Made by a program: the position numbers and the translations under genes
NCBI GenBank assembly: GCA_024401555.1
Contig: JAKSKV010000005.1
Coordinates: 1-64,000 of the forward strand
Origin: Paludibacteraceae bacterium
Lineage (GTDB): Bacteria; Bacteroidota; Bacteroidia; Bacteroidales; Paludibacteraceae
Direction: 5' to 3'
DNA length: 64,000 nt
Shown here: one piece after another, positions 55,395 through 63,876 of the stretch
How the letters are laid out: each line of letters opens with the position of its first letter
How positions within the stretch are numbered: the first letter of the stretch is position 1
The notes under the pieces: generated by a model
What the model was told of the DNA's origin: nothing
What the model saw: only the letters and a program-made list of their open reading frames with translations
The model's database searches: none

Positions 55395-56363
55395 CTATAG
55401 CACCACATTGAATGTCCAACCGAGCAACATGATCATCAGCGCTACCGTGCCGAAGAAGATGCCTATCAGACGCCAGGTCATGACCTTCTTGAGCATGGTG
55501 GCTTCGGGCAAGGATAAACCCACAACCGACATCATGAAGGCAAGGGCTGTACCAAGAGGGATACCTTTGGCAACGAAGACCTCCACCACAGGGACAATTC
55601 CTGCAGCATTGGCATACATCGGCACGGCAATGAGCACGCTGGCAGGAACACCTAAGACGCCAGCCTTCCGCATAAAGTCCGCAAAGAAATCCTCTGGCAC
55701 ATAACCATGAATGCCCGCTCCAATGGCGATGCCAAGAAGGACATAGAGAATGACCCCGCGGACGATTCCGAGCGCATCTTTTGCGATGATGGGCAGTCGT
55801 TCCAAAAATGGGACATGCTCCGCCTCGAACGCTACGTCGGCCTGCATCTGCATCTGCTGCATCTGGATGATCCACGGAGACAAGTATCGGTCCAACCTCA
55901 ATTTACCCAAAACGAAACCGCCCATCGCACCCATCAATATGCCGCAAACCACATAGATAGCAGTCACCTTTACGCCAAACGTGCCAAGGAACATCGCCAC
56001 AGCCACCTCATTGACCAAGGGAGAGGTGATGAGGAAGGCAAAGGTAACGCCAAGGGGTATGCCTCCTTTCACAAAACCAATGAACAGTGGTATGCTGGAG
56101 CAGGAACAAAAAGGAGTAATGGCTCCGAAGATGCTGGCCACAAGGTATTGAAAACCGTACATCTTGTGAGAACTGAGGTAGTTGCGCAGTCGATCTACAG
56201 GGAAGTACGCATTGACCACCCCCATCACAATGCTGATGAGAAAGAGCAGCAGAACAATCTTCAAGGAGTCATAGACGAAGAAGTTGACCGCTTCGCCCAG
56301 ACGCGTTGACGCGTCAAGACCTATAAGGTCGTAGATAAGCCAGTCGGCAAATGTCTGAATCAT
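55395..56363 (-). CDS. arsP: ArsP-type permease (organoarsenical efflux)
   Basis: The 322-aa product has about eight membrane segments. The metalloid-binding motif ITPFCSCSSIPLFIGF near residue 85 is the mark of the ArsP/DUF318 family, followed by GIPLGVTFAFLITSPLVNE. A second half has NAAGIVPVVEVFVAKGIPLGTALAFMM compressed into the same fold. ArsP proteins export trivalent organoarsenicals such as methylarsenite. It is the last gene of the arsenic operon, 38 bp after arsC. Confidence 0.85.
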   Translation of the reverse strand: MIQTFADWLIYDLIGLDASTRLGEAVNFFVYDSLKIVLLLFLISIVMGVVNAYFPVDRLRNYLSSHKMYGFQYLVASIFGAITPFCSCSSIPLFIGFVKGGIPLGVTFAFLITSPLVNEVAVAMFLGTFGVKVTAIYVVCGILMGAMGGFVLGKLRLDRYLSPWIIQMQQMQMQADVAFEAEHVPFLERLPIIAKDALGIVRGVILYVLLGIAIGAGIHGYVPEDFFADFMRKAGVLGVPASVLIAVPMYANAAGIVPVVEVFVAKGIPLGTALAFMMSVVGLSLPEATMLKKVMTWRLIGIFFGTVALMIMLLGWTFNVVL

Positions 56364-56401
56364 AACTATTTTGACAATTTGGCAAATTACTAATTACATT
56401 T

Positions 56402-56863
56402 TTAAGATTTTCCTCCGCAACAACTGCACTTAGGCAGGCGAAGCCCTTTCACCTCCACGAGATAGAACTTCTGCATCTCCCTTCTTATCTCATCCCTTAC
56501 CCGACGGAACTCAGCCAAGAGCTCCTCGTCGGTTCCTTGGAATGCATCAGGGTCGTCGAACCCAATGTGTAGGCGTTTGCCGACTTTTCCTGAAAATACA
56601 GGACACGATTCGTTGGCACCGCCACAAACCGTGATCACATAATCCCACGATTCGCCAATGTATTGATCGACTGACTTGGGATAATGGCTGCTGATGTCTA
56701 TGCCAATCTCTTCCATCACCTTCACCCCCAACGGATGCACCTCCGAAGCAGGACGTATGCCAGCGGAGTGAACCGCCAACTGAGGATCTAAACTTTGCAA
56801 TATGCCATGCGCCATCTGGCTACGGCAACGATTGCCTGTACACAATACGAGTATTCGCTTCAT
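56402..56863 (-). CDS. arsC: Arsenate reductase, low-molecular-weight phosphatase type
   Basis: The 153-aa product has the CX5R loop CTGNRCRS at Cys8 near the N-terminus and a second redox pair in VITVCGGANESCPVF, as in thioredoxin-linked ArsC enzymes. It reduces arsenate to arsenite using thioredoxin. The tail ends CSCCGGKS, three extra Cys that could bind metal. ATG at 56863 is chosen because the fold starts there. It is 5 bp after arsG. Confidence 0.9.
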   Translation of the reverse strand: MKRILVLCTGNRCRSQMAHGILQSLDPQLAVHSAGIRPASEVHPLGVKVMEEIGIDISSHYPKSVDQYIGESWDYVITVCGGANESCPVFSGKVGKRLHIGFDDPDAFQGTDEELLAEFRRVRDEIRREMQKFYLVEVKGLRLPKCSCCGGKS

Positions 56864-56868
56864 AATTT

Positions 56869-57582
56869 CTAAGCTATGAAAATCATATAACAATAATAGA
56901 AACCTACCGCTACAAAAAGCACCGCCACAATACGGTTGAACCACTTCTGCACGACCGCTATCTTGCCTAAGAATGAGCCCAACGACTGCACGCTGAAAGC
57001 GAGAAGCCAAGCGACGATCAAAACGGGCAATGCGGTCGCTACGGCATAAACCACGGGCATAAAGTAGCCTCCGCTGGCTGATGCCGACATGGGAATCAAC
57101 ATGCCGAAATAGAGCATTCCACTTGCGGGACAGAAGGCAAGCGCGAACAAAACACCTAAAAGAAACGCTCCGACAGGACCTCTCAAACGTTCTGTCTTAC
57201 TTCCTGCCTGAAATCCAAATCGTCCGCCTAGATCGACAAACTCGCTAACAAACATCAACACTCCTATCACCACAAGCGCCGGTCCGATAATGAGTTCGCC
57301 CCATTCGCTGACCATCAGCTGAAGATTGAAAGTGTCAGCTCCTATCCGAAGGATATAAATCAGGACAGCACCTAAAAGCGAATAGGAGAGCGTGCGTCCC
57401 AACGCATATAGTATTCCGCTCCACAACACCTGCTTACGGTCTTGAACACCTTTGGAAACGAATCCGATAGCCGTCACGTTCATGGCCATCGGGCAAGGGT
57501 TGAGGGCTGTGAGTAACCCCAAGAGAAACGCAGTCAGGACGGGAATCTGGCTGCTATCTAATAAGTTGTTGAGAAAATCCAT
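56869..57582 (-). CDS. ArsG-type permease of the CcdA/DsbD fold
   Basis: The 237-aa product has six or seven membrane segments and the paired-Cys segments of the CcdA/DsbD transmembrane fold: ALNPCPMAMN in helix 1 and ALAFCPASGMLYFG in helix 4. Public annotations call this group ArsG, an efflux permease for aromatic arsenicals; I also consider electron transfer to the two thioredoxin-fold proteins beside it. Both fit the operon. Confidence 0.78.
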   Translation of the reverse strand: MDFLNNLLDSSQIPVLTAFLLGLLTALNPCPMAMNVTAIGFVSKGVQDRKQVLWSGILYALGRTLSYSLLGAVLIYILRIGADTFNLQLMVSEWGELIIGPALVVIGVLMFVSEFVDLGGRFGFQAGSKTERLRGPVGAFLLGVLFALAFCPASGMLYFGMLIPMSASASGGYFMPVVYAVATALPVLIVAWLLAFSVQSLGSFLGKIAVVQKWFNRIVAVLFVAVGFYYCYMIFIA

Positions 57583-57644
57583 AAGGGGATATGAGTTAAG
57601 AATTAAGAGTAAAAAAACGAAATTCGACGAAGTCAACCAAGAGT

Positions 57645-58097
57645 TTATTGGCCAAGCATAGCCGTTATCTTTGACCTAAGTTCTTGGCGGAATCCTTCCG
57701 CATCACTTCTCGCCTTAGAAAAACCCAAATTGGTCAGGTTCTCCGCCTGCTCGTTTTCGCCGGGATTAGCGACTACAAATAAAGAGGAGAAGGTAACCTT
57801 GTATTTCTTCGCCAACTCCTTGCCCTCTTCCTTCGAGAAATCCACCACACGCATCTTCACACTACCCGACACGAACAGATCCGCTAATTCTCCTTCCACC
57901 ACATTGCGCGACTCCTGCTCTATCGCCACACAGGTAGGACAGCGTTGTTTGCCATGGAAATAGATCACCTCCACTTGCGAAGCCGTTTTTCCAGTCGATT
58001 GTACCACCGCACACTTCGCACTGTTGCCGTTTTTGCAACATTGGGCCGTCGCCATCAGGCTACAACCTAGAAATAAAGCAATAAAAAAATTCTTCAT
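57645..58097 (-). CDS. Exported thioredoxin-fold protein in the arsenic operon
   Basis: The 150-aa product has a signal peptide (FFIALFLGCSLMATAQ), a CC pair just after the likely cleavage site, and a thioredoxin-like domain with CPTC (GKQRCPTCVAIEQ). It is a likely periplasmic redox partner of the neighbouring CcdA-fold permease. It is 13 bp after the small thioredoxin gene. Confidence 0.8.
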   Translation of the reverse strand: MKNFFIALFLGCSLMATAQCCKNGNSAKCAVVQSTGKTASQVEVIYFHGKQRCPTCVAIEQESRNVVEGELADLFVSGSVKMRVVDFSKEEGKELAKKYKVTFSSLFVVANPGENEQAENLTNLGFSKARSDAEGFRQELRSKITAMLGQ

Positions 58098-58111
58098 ATC
58101 GCATCATTATT

Positions 58112-58345
58112 TTACTTGGTCAACAATTCCTTCACCTGCTCATAAGAGAGTTTCCCCTTGGCCACCACCTGCTCGTCGATGACCAAGGCAGGTAATGTCA
58201 TCACGTTGTACGCCATGATTTTCATGATATCCTCCTCTTTTACGAGATTCACGTTCAACCCAAGATCAGCCACAGCCTTTTCGACTGTCGCGTACAAAGC
58301 TTTGCATCCTGCGCAACCTGTACCAAGTACTTTAATTTCTTGCAT
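58112..58345 (-). CDS. Small thioredoxin (redox-active disulfide protein)
   Basis: The 77-aa cytoplasmic product has the redox motif CAGC (GTGCAGCKALYATVEKAV) and VMTLPALVIDEQVV with the cis-Pro. It matches the small MTH895-like thioredoxins that accompany ArsP and ArsG genes. It could recycle ArsC. It is the first gene of the operon and lies behind an ArsR-type operator. Confidence 0.88.
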   Translation of the reverse strand: MQEIKVLGTGCAGCKALYATVEKAVADLGLNVNLVKEEDIMKIMAYNVMTLPALVIDEQVVAKGKLSYEQVKELLTK

Positions 58346-58385
58346 AATTCAATAATGTTAAATATATATCAATAAATATTTGTAA

Positions 58386-58401
58386 TTCGCAAAACAACGA
58401 A
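58386..58401. promoter_or_regulatory. ArsR-type operator before the arsenic operon
   Basis: TTCG-N8-CGAA, with CAAAAC-like spacer, matches the site in front of arsR in half-sites and 8-bp spacing. On the minus strand it covers TTGTTTTG, a one-mismatch -7 box, so binding would block the operon promoter. Confidence 0.7.
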
Positions 58402-58410
58402 CAATCAATC

Positions 58411-58445
58411 TTTTATAAAACCCTCGAAGTCGCAACCGCGAGGGT
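58411..58445 (-). terminator. arsR terminator
   Basis: CCCTCG (58421-58426) pairs with CGAGGG (58439-58444); on the minus strand TTTTATAAAA follows. It shows arsR and the efflux operon are separate transcripts, each with its own operator. Confidence 0.7.
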
Positions 58446-58452
58446 GAGGATG

Positions 58453-58782
58453 TCAGTAGCAGCAACTATTGTCGCCCTTTTGCAACTCCATATCGAAGAA
58501 CTCTCCAAACAACTGTTTGGCATATTCCCAATTCTCCTTGTTGATACAGTAGCGCACTTTGGGCGTCTCGATTTCGCCTTGGATAAGGCCAGCCTCTTTT
58601 AGCGCCGAGAGATGCTGACTTACGGTTGCCTTGGCGATAGGCAGTTCCTCGTGGATGTCGCCAAAATAGCAGGTGTCCTGTTTGGCGAGGAACTTCATAA
58701 TCGCTATGCGCGCCGGATGCCCAAGAGCTTTCGCCATCTGAGCCAACGTTTCCGTCTTTATGCAGTACTTTTTTTCTGTCAT
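58453..58782 (-). CDS. arsR: ArsR/SmtB family repressor
   Basis: The 109-aa winged-helix protein has [13 protein letters not shown], then [22 protein letters not shown] as the recognition helix region and RYCINKENW as the wing. Cys are placed at DTCYFGDI and in a C-terminal CCY, which could form an arsenite site. Metalloid binding would release it from DNA. The ATG at 58782 is chosen because the predicted transcript starts near 58801; the ATG at 58797 would be almost leaderless. Confidence 0.9.
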   Translation of the reverse strand: MTEKKYCIKTETLAQMAKALGHPARIAIMKFLAKQDTCYFGDIHEELPIAKATVSQHLSALKEAGLIQGEIETPKVRYCINKENWEYAKQLFGEFFDMELQKGDNSCCY

Positions 58783-58801
58783 TTGTATTGCCGTCATATA
58801 A

Positions 58802-58821
58802 TGTTCGCAAACCTACGAACA
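58802..58821. promoter_or_regulatory. ArsR operator overlapping the arsR promoter
   Basis: TGTTCG-N8-CGAACA is a perfect 6-bp inverted repeat. On the minus strand its centre is the exact -7 box TAGGTTTG (58815-58808), with TTG 20 bp upstream of it. Binding would repress arsR itself. Confidence 0.75.
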
Positions 58822-58887
58822 ATTTTCGAAATATACAAGAAGTGAAACAAAAAAATTAATAGATTAAATTCCAAAACACACAAACAC

Positions 58888-58924
58888 AAACCAAAGGGAG
58901 AGACCGGACCACCCAATCTCTCCC
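58888..58924 (-). terminator. Terminator of the nadC-nuclease-fabD operon
   Basis: GGGAGAGA (58896-58903) pairs perfectly with TCTCTCCC (58917-58924); on the minus strand TTTGGTTTG follows. Confidence 0.65.
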
Positions 58925-58968
58925 TCTATTCATTTTCAAAAAAGAGCCAAATTAATATTCTTAACTCC

Positions 58969-59853
58969 TTAAAGCTTTGCTGAGATTCTCTCCACGCTCT
59001 TGTCAATCTTACCAACCAATCCTACCAACACTTGGCCTGGACCTACCTCTGTGAAGCTTGTAGCACCAGCGGCAATCATATTTTGCACGGATTGAGTCCA
59101 CTTAACAGAAGAGGTCAATTGCTTCACCAAATTAGCCTTGATAGAGGCAGGATCAGTCTCACCGTTCGTAGTCACGTTTTGATAAACTGGGCAGATAGGA
59201 GCCTTGAAGTTTGTGGCCTCGATAGCGGCAGCCAACTCCACCTTAGCAGGTTCCATCAATGGAGAGTGGAACGCACCGCTCACGGAGAGTTTCAACGCAC
59301 GACGCGCGCCAGCGGCAGTCGCCAACTCACAAGCCTTGTCGATACCAGCCATAGAACCGGAAATCACCAATTGTCCTGGGCAGTTGTAGTTAGCAGGAAC
59401 CACCACCTCACCCTCAACAGCGGCGCAAATCTCCTCCACCTTCTCATCCGCCAAACCGATGATGGCAGCCATCGTGGAAGGGTTCATCTCGCAAGCCTTC
59501 TGCATCGCCAAAGCACGCTTCGAAACGAGGCTCACACCATCCGCGAAATCAATCGCACCAGCAGCCACCAAAGCAGAGAACTCTCCCAAAGAGTGACCTG
59601 CCACCATATCAGGCGTGAACTGATCGCCCAACGACTTCGCCAAAATAACAGAGTGAAGGAATACCGCAGGTTGTGTCACCTTGGTTTGCTTCAAATCCTC
59701 CTCCGCACCGGAGAACATAATATCAGTGATTCTAAATCCTAAAATATCATTTGCTTGCTCAAACAACTCCTTAGCCAATGGGACGTTCTCGTACAAGTCC
59801 TTTCCCATTCCAATAAATTGGGCGCCTTGCCCTGGAAAAACAAATGCTTTCAT
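58969..59853 (-). CDS. fabD: Malonyl-CoA:ACP transacylase
   Basis: FabD loads malonate onto acyl carrier protein for fatty acid synthesis. The 294-aa product starts MKAFVFPGQGAQFIGMG and has the active-site Ser in VAGHSLGEFSALVAAG and the catalytic His in SGAFHSPLM. GPGQVLVGL ends the fold. The ATG at 59853 is chosen; the TTG 6 bp upstream is unlikely. It follows the nuclease gene by 14 bp. Confidence 0.96.
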   Translation of the reverse strand: MKAFVFPGQGAQFIGMGKDLYENVPLAKELFEQANDILGFRITDIMFSGAEEDLKQTKVTQPAVFLHSVILAKSLGDQFTPDMVAGHSLGEFSALVAAGAIDFADGVSLVSKRALAMQKACEMNPSTMAAIIGLADEKVEEICAAVEGEVVVPANYNCPGQLVISGSMAGIDKACELATAAGARRALKLSVSGAFHSPLMEPAKVELAAAIEATNFKAPICPVYQNVTTNGETDPASIKANLVKQLTSSVKWTQSVQNMIAAGATSFTEVGPGQVLVGLVGKIDKSVERISAKL

Positions 59854-59867
59854 TTTCAAAATTATGA

Positions 59868-60800
59868 TTAATGATTAAATGTATGCGTACTTGAATAATT
59901 GATGTAGGTGGCTTCTGGCCACTTGGTAAGATCGGAACGGCTCTCGCATCTACGCTCCACCTCCTCATCCAAATTGGTGAAGAAATCAATGCCAGTCACC
60001 TTCTCCACCTCGTCCACTGACGTGACGAATTTCGTGAATGGCATATGGGTATCCTGATTAGGGATAACAAATGCCAACATCTTCTCCTTACCCTTTTTCG
60101 TGAAATCGAATAGAATTTTGTAGAAGTGATCAGGAACCGTCACATTGGTCTTGTAATCTTTTCCCCTCTCAGAGGCGTACATCTTTCTGGCGTTCTTGCT
60201 ATCCTTCGGCAAGACAGGGCCTGTCACCACATAGATCGTGCCATATTTACGGGTCCAGGCTCTCGTCTGCATCTCCAAGTCATTCCAAACACCATTATTG
60301 AACTCCTTCACCTGCGGAGAGACATTACTCATGTAGAAGCACTCCTCCATAGCGGTCTCATCGAACTTCATGTCAGCGGCAGGAGCCAAATGACCCCGGT
60401 CGTAACCACTATTCTGATAGTCGGAAGGAGAGGCTGATTTTGTCGCAATGGTCGGATCCTCATCGAATCCCTCCTTACGCTCCAACTTGCCATTCACCTC
60501 CTCACGCGTTAATTCGTAGGCCACCCACTCCGCCTGCTCGTCCTCTTCGGAATAAGAGAGCGAATAATTCTTATGACGATAGGTCTTCCCCTTGAAATTC
60601 GAATGCGTGAAGATCGCGTCACCGTCCTCCTGCGCCGCTTCATCCTCTGAAGGAGGAATGGTCGGGAAGGCATGGTTCAAGCCATCCGTCTCCAACAAAC
60701 GGTCAGCGGAGTTTCCGCCATTACCAGTTTGGTTAGCCGACGGGTCACAGGAATAAAAAAGGGCGGCAAATGCCGCCACTAATATCGCGAATTTTCTCAT
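59868..60800 (-). CDS. DNA/RNA non-specific endonuclease lipoprotein
   Basis: The 310-aa product has a lipoprotein signal with Cys18 (ALFYSC), then an acidic linker and a NucA/Serratia-type nuclease domain. The catalytic motif DRGHLAPAAD is near residue 130, and the metal-binding Asn follows in MSNVSPQVKEFNNGVWN. It probably degrades external nucleic acids at the cell surface or in the periplasm. Its ATG overlaps the nadC stop (ATGA). Confidence 0.93.
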   Translation of the reverse strand: MRKFAILVAAFAALFYSCDPSANQTGNGGNSADRLLETDGLNHAFPTIPPSEDEAAQEDGDAIFTHSNFKGKTYRHKNYSLSYSEEDEQAEWVAYELTREEVNGKLERKEGFDEDPTIATKSASPSDYQNSGYDRGHLAPAADMKFDETAMEECFYMSNVSPQVKEFNNGVWNDLEMQTRAWTRKYGTIYVVTGPVLPKDSKNARKMYASERGKDYKTNVTVPDHFYKILFDFTKKGKEKMLAFVIPNQDTHMPFTKFVTSVDEVEKVTGIDFFTNLDEEVERRCESRSDLTKWPEATYINYSSTHTFNH

Positions 60801-61648
60801 TTAACAGCCTTCAAACTCATATCCAATCCCTTTACGGAATGGGTGAGCGCACCAACAGAAATGAAATCCACGCCACACTCCGCGTATGAACGCAAAGTCT
60901 TGAAGGTGATACCTCCGGAAGATTCGGTCTTGCATCTTCCATTGATAATCTCCACAGCCTTTCGGGTGGTCGCTGTATCAAAGTTGTCGAGCATGATTCT
61001 ATCGACACCGCCGATCTTCAACACCTGATCAAGTTCATCCAAATTGCGGACCTCAACCTCGATCTTGATGTTCTTGCCCTTCTCCTTCAAATACTTCTTC
61101 GCATTGGAAACAGCGTTCTCGATGCCGCCTGCGAAATCAATATGGTTGTCTTTCAGAAGGATCATGTCGAACAAGCCGATACGGTGATTGCCTCCGCCTC
61201 CGATCTTCACGGCTCTCTTCTCCAAAATACGGAGACCTGGCGTAGTCTTACGGGTATCGATCACCTTTGTATGAAGATCCTCAATCTCCTTCGCATATTT
61301 GTTGGTCTGGGTAGCGATACCGCTCATACGTTGCATGATGTTGAGCACGATACGCTCTGTCTGCAACAAAGATTGCTCTTTTCCCGACACATAGAAAGCG
61401 ATATCTCCTGGCTTGACATGCGCACCATCCTCGATAAGCACCTCCATTTGCAACTCCGGATCGAACTTAGCGAATACACGCTTCGCGATCTCCACGCCGG
61501 CAAGGATACCCTCCTCCTTGATCAAGAGTTGAGCCTTACCCTTTTGGGTTGCGGGAATACAACATAGTGTAGTATGGTCACCATCACCGATATCCTCAGC
61601 GAACGCGAGGTCCAGCAAATCTTCAATCAATTCATTTTCGCTTTTCAT
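60797..61648 (-). CDS. nadC: Nicotinate-nucleotide pyrophosphorylase (carboxylating)
   Basis: NadC converts quinolinate and PRPP to nicotinate mononucleotide in NAD synthesis. The 283-aa product has the family motifs AEDIGDGDHTT, LNIMQRMSGIAT, VIDTRKTTPGLR, KIGGGGNHRIGLFDMILLKDNH split around the Gly run, and ESSGGI near the end. The ATG at 61648 is chosen. It is first in the nadC-nuclease-fabD operon. Confidence 0.96.
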   Translation of the reverse strand: MKSENELIEDLLDLAFAEDIGDGDHTTLCCIPATQKGKAQLLIKEEGILAGVEIAKRVFAKFDPELQMEVLIEDGAHVKPGDIAFYVSGKEQSLLQTERIVLNIMQRMSGIATQTNKYAKEIEDLHTKVIDTRKTTPGLRILEKRAVKIGGGGNHRIGLFDMILLKDNHIDFAGGIENAVSNAKKYLKEKGKNIKIEVEVRNLDELDQVLKIGGVDRIMLDNFDTATTRKAVEIINGRCKTESSGGITFKTLRSYAECGVDFISVGALTHSVKGLDMSLKAVK

Positions 61649-61722
61649 CTTTCGAAACAAAATTAACAGGGATCTACCCCTTGATTATTACTAATTATAA
61701 TAATGGCCTTTCGAACGCACTA

Positions 61723-62103
61723 CTATTTTCCTTCTATCTTCAATTGATGGATGATCTCTTTGAAGCCATCCTTCTTGGTCAGGATCAGGACTTGGAAATT
61801 GCCCGAACTCGTATAGAGCATACCCATCATCAAACCCGACTTTTCCTTCTCCGTCTTGTGCGTCACCGAAAAATTGGACGGACGGTGGTTCCTGAAGAAT
61901 GAGGCGATTGCGTCTTGAGCCTGTCCTCTACTCTTCGTTCCGCCATTGTTTTGTATCGTCAAGTCCACGCTACTATCCAAAAACGAGCTGATCTGCTGCA
62001 TATCACCATTGGAAAAAGCGCGCACAATATCCGGATTGGCTTGTGCGACCATCGCCGCTGAGCCAAACAAGAAAGCAAGAATTATTTTTTTTCCTAATCT
62101 CAT
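61723..62103 (-). CDS. Exported DUF4783 protein
   Basis: The 126-aa product has a signal peptide (IILAFLFGSAAMVAQA) and an NTF2-like DUF4783 domain: IVRAFSNGDMQQISSFLDSSVDL, split by me at the helix break, and RGQAQDAIASFFRNH. The family is Bacteroidota-specific and of unknown role; its place between nadC and rlmH is a common order. The ATG at 62103 is chosen for the signal peptide. Confidence 0.85.
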   Translation of the reverse strand: MRLGKKIILAFLFGSAAMVAQANPDIVRAFSNGDMQQISSFLDSSVDLTIQNNGGTKSRGQAQDAIASFFRNHRPSNFSVTHKTEKEKSGLMMGMLYTSSGNFQVLILTKKDGFKEIIHQLKIEGK

Positions 62104-62189
62104 ACTCCTCAAAATATTAGGGCACAAGGACTAAAACACTACAAGTCTGTGCCATTTTTTTTTATTTTCGCGTAAAATATCACGCGGTT

Positions 62190-62663
62190 ATGAAAATCAC
62201 TCTTCTTACAGTTGGCAAAACTAACGATTTATCTTTTAAAAATGCAATTTCTGAATATCAAAAGAGGTTAAAATTCTACATTTCTTTTGACATAGAGGAG
62301 ATACCTGCTCTAAAAAACACGAAAAACTTGACAGAAGATAACCAAAAACAGAAGGAGGGTGAACTCATCCTGAAGAGCATTCAAAACGACGATGAAGTAG
62401 TTTTGTTGGATGATAAGGGAAGTGAATTCACCTCAAAACAGTTTTCCGCCTACATTGAGAAGAAAATGTCGTCAGGATTGAAAAGGCTCGTCTTTGTCGT
62501 GGGTGGCCCTTACGGTTTCTCCCAAGAGGTTTACAACCGCGCCAATGATAAAGTATCCCTCTCCCGTATGACCTTTTCGCACCAAATGGTCCGACTGGTG
62601 TTCACGGAACAACTCTATCGTGCGATGACCATCCTCAAAGGAGAGCCATACCACCACGAATAA
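62190..62663 (+). CDS. rlmH: 23S rRNA pseudouridine-1915 N3-methyltransferase
   Basis: RlmH is a SPOUT methyltransferase acting on 70S ribosomes. The 157-aa product has MKITLLTVGKT at the start, LDDKGSEFTSKQFS, the knot motif FVVGGPYGFS, and the conserved end LSRMTFSHQMVRLVFTEQLY followed by RAMTILKGEPYHHE. Length is exactly typical. Confidence 0.97.
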   Translation: MKITLLTVGKTNDLSFKNAISEYQKRLKFYISFDIEEIPALKNTKNLTEDNQKQKEGELILKSIQNDDEVVLLDDKGSEFTSKQFSAYIEKKMSSGLKRLVFVVGGPYGFSQEVYNRANDKVSLSRMTFSHQMVRLVFTEQLYRAMTILKGEPYHHE

Positions 62664-62784
62664 TAGATCTCACACCCGTGGTTTTGTAACTTTCACAACC
62701 ATTGATTACATTAATTTTTCCTACAAATAATTGATTAATAAATATCAAAATGACGCCCTTCAACACATTTTAAGGGTGCCAGAG

Positions 62785-62814
62785 TTGTTATTCACTCCTT
62801 TTTTACTAACTTTG
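62785..62814 (+). promoter_or_regulatory. Promoter of the fabH-like gene
   Basis: TTG (62785-62787), 19 bp, then TAACTTTG (62807-62814); the start codon is 82 bp after the -7 box. Confidence 0.65.
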
Positions 62815-62895
62815 TACCGGATTTTAACATCCCCTATCGGATGTAGAGAAAAGTGAAACCAACTGCGGGTTTTCAATCCGCCAATAATGTATAAA

Positions 62896-63843
62896 ATGAA
62901 AATTTTAGGAACAGGAAGTGCAATTCCAAAATTGGAAGTGACGAACGACGACCTCGCAAAATTCTTGGACACCAACGACGAGTGGATCTCCTCTCGTACC
63001 GGCATCAAGAGCAGGCACATCCTCTCCGAAGGAGAGACGCTTACAGACCTAGCTGCCGAAGCGACCAGACAAGCTTTAGCGGATGCCAAGGTTGACGCCA
63101 AGGATTTGGACTACATCATCTGCCACAACATCATGAACGACAGATGCATTCCAGGCATGTCTTGTATTATCCAAGGTATCATCGGCGCAACTTGTCCATG
63201 TGTGGACACCAACGCCGCTTGCACAGGTTTCATCTACGCGCTCGATCATGCGGACGCATTGATGAAGGCGGGCAAAGCCAACAAGATCCTCATCATCTGT
63301 GCGGAACAGATGAGTATGATGATCGACTGGGAGCGCCGCGAAAGCTGCGTTTTGTTCGGTGATGGCGCAGGCGCTGTTGTTGTATCCAACGAAGGCGAAG
63401 ATTGCGCTGTAAAGGTGACCGCATGCTATACGCCTGCACTCAACTGCAACGTAAAGCAGGGGGATACACCATTTAGAAAGGACACGACCACTTACGACAA
63501 GTTGGAGATGGCCGGCCGTGAGGTGTTTAAATTAGCCACCCACAACTCATGCAACGACATCCAAACCGTTCTGGATGCGTCCCACACGACCGCCAGCGAC
63601 GTGAAATATTTCATCCTACACCAAGCCAACCTTAGAATCGTGGAGGCTATCCGAGGATTCTTGGAGCAACCGGAAGAGAAGTTCCCTCACAACATAGAGC
63701 ACAGAGGAAACACCTCATCCGCCAGCGTTCTTCTCCTTTTGGACGATTTGAACAAGGCGAACAAAATCCAAAGGGGCGACAAATTGGTGTTCAGCGCTTT
63801 CGGCGCAGGATTCACATCAGGCGCATGTCTGATGACATGGTAA
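62896..63843 (+). CDS. 3-oxoacyl-ACP synthase III family protein (FabH-like)
   Basis: The 315-aa product is a KAS III enzyme, which starts fatty acid chains by joining an acyl-CoA to malonyl-ACP. The full triad is visible: Cys in DTNAACTGFIYA, His in FILHQANLRI, Asn in EHRGNTSSAS. It begins MKILGTGSAIPKLEVTNDDL and has the FGDGAGAVVV loop. Many Bacteroidota have several KAS III paralogues, so chain-start specificity is open. fabK follows after 33 bp. Confidence 0.9.
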   Translation: MKILGTGSAIPKLEVTNDDLAKFLDTNDEWISSRTGIKSRHILSEGETLTDLAAEATRQALADAKVDAKDLDYIICHNIMNDRCIPGMSCIIQGIIGATCPCVDTNAACTGFIYALDHADALMKAGKANKILIICAEQMSMMIDWERRESCVLFGDGAGAVVVSNEGEDCAVKVTACYTPALNCNVKQGDTPFRKDTTTYDKLEMAGREVFKLATHNSCNDIQTVLDASHTTASDVKYFILHQANLRIVEAIRGFLEQPEEKFPHNIEHRGNTSSASVLLLLDDLNKANKIQRGDKLVFSAFGAGFTSGACLMTW

Positions 63844-63876
63844 TTTTTTAGATTATAAGAATAAAAATAATACGAT

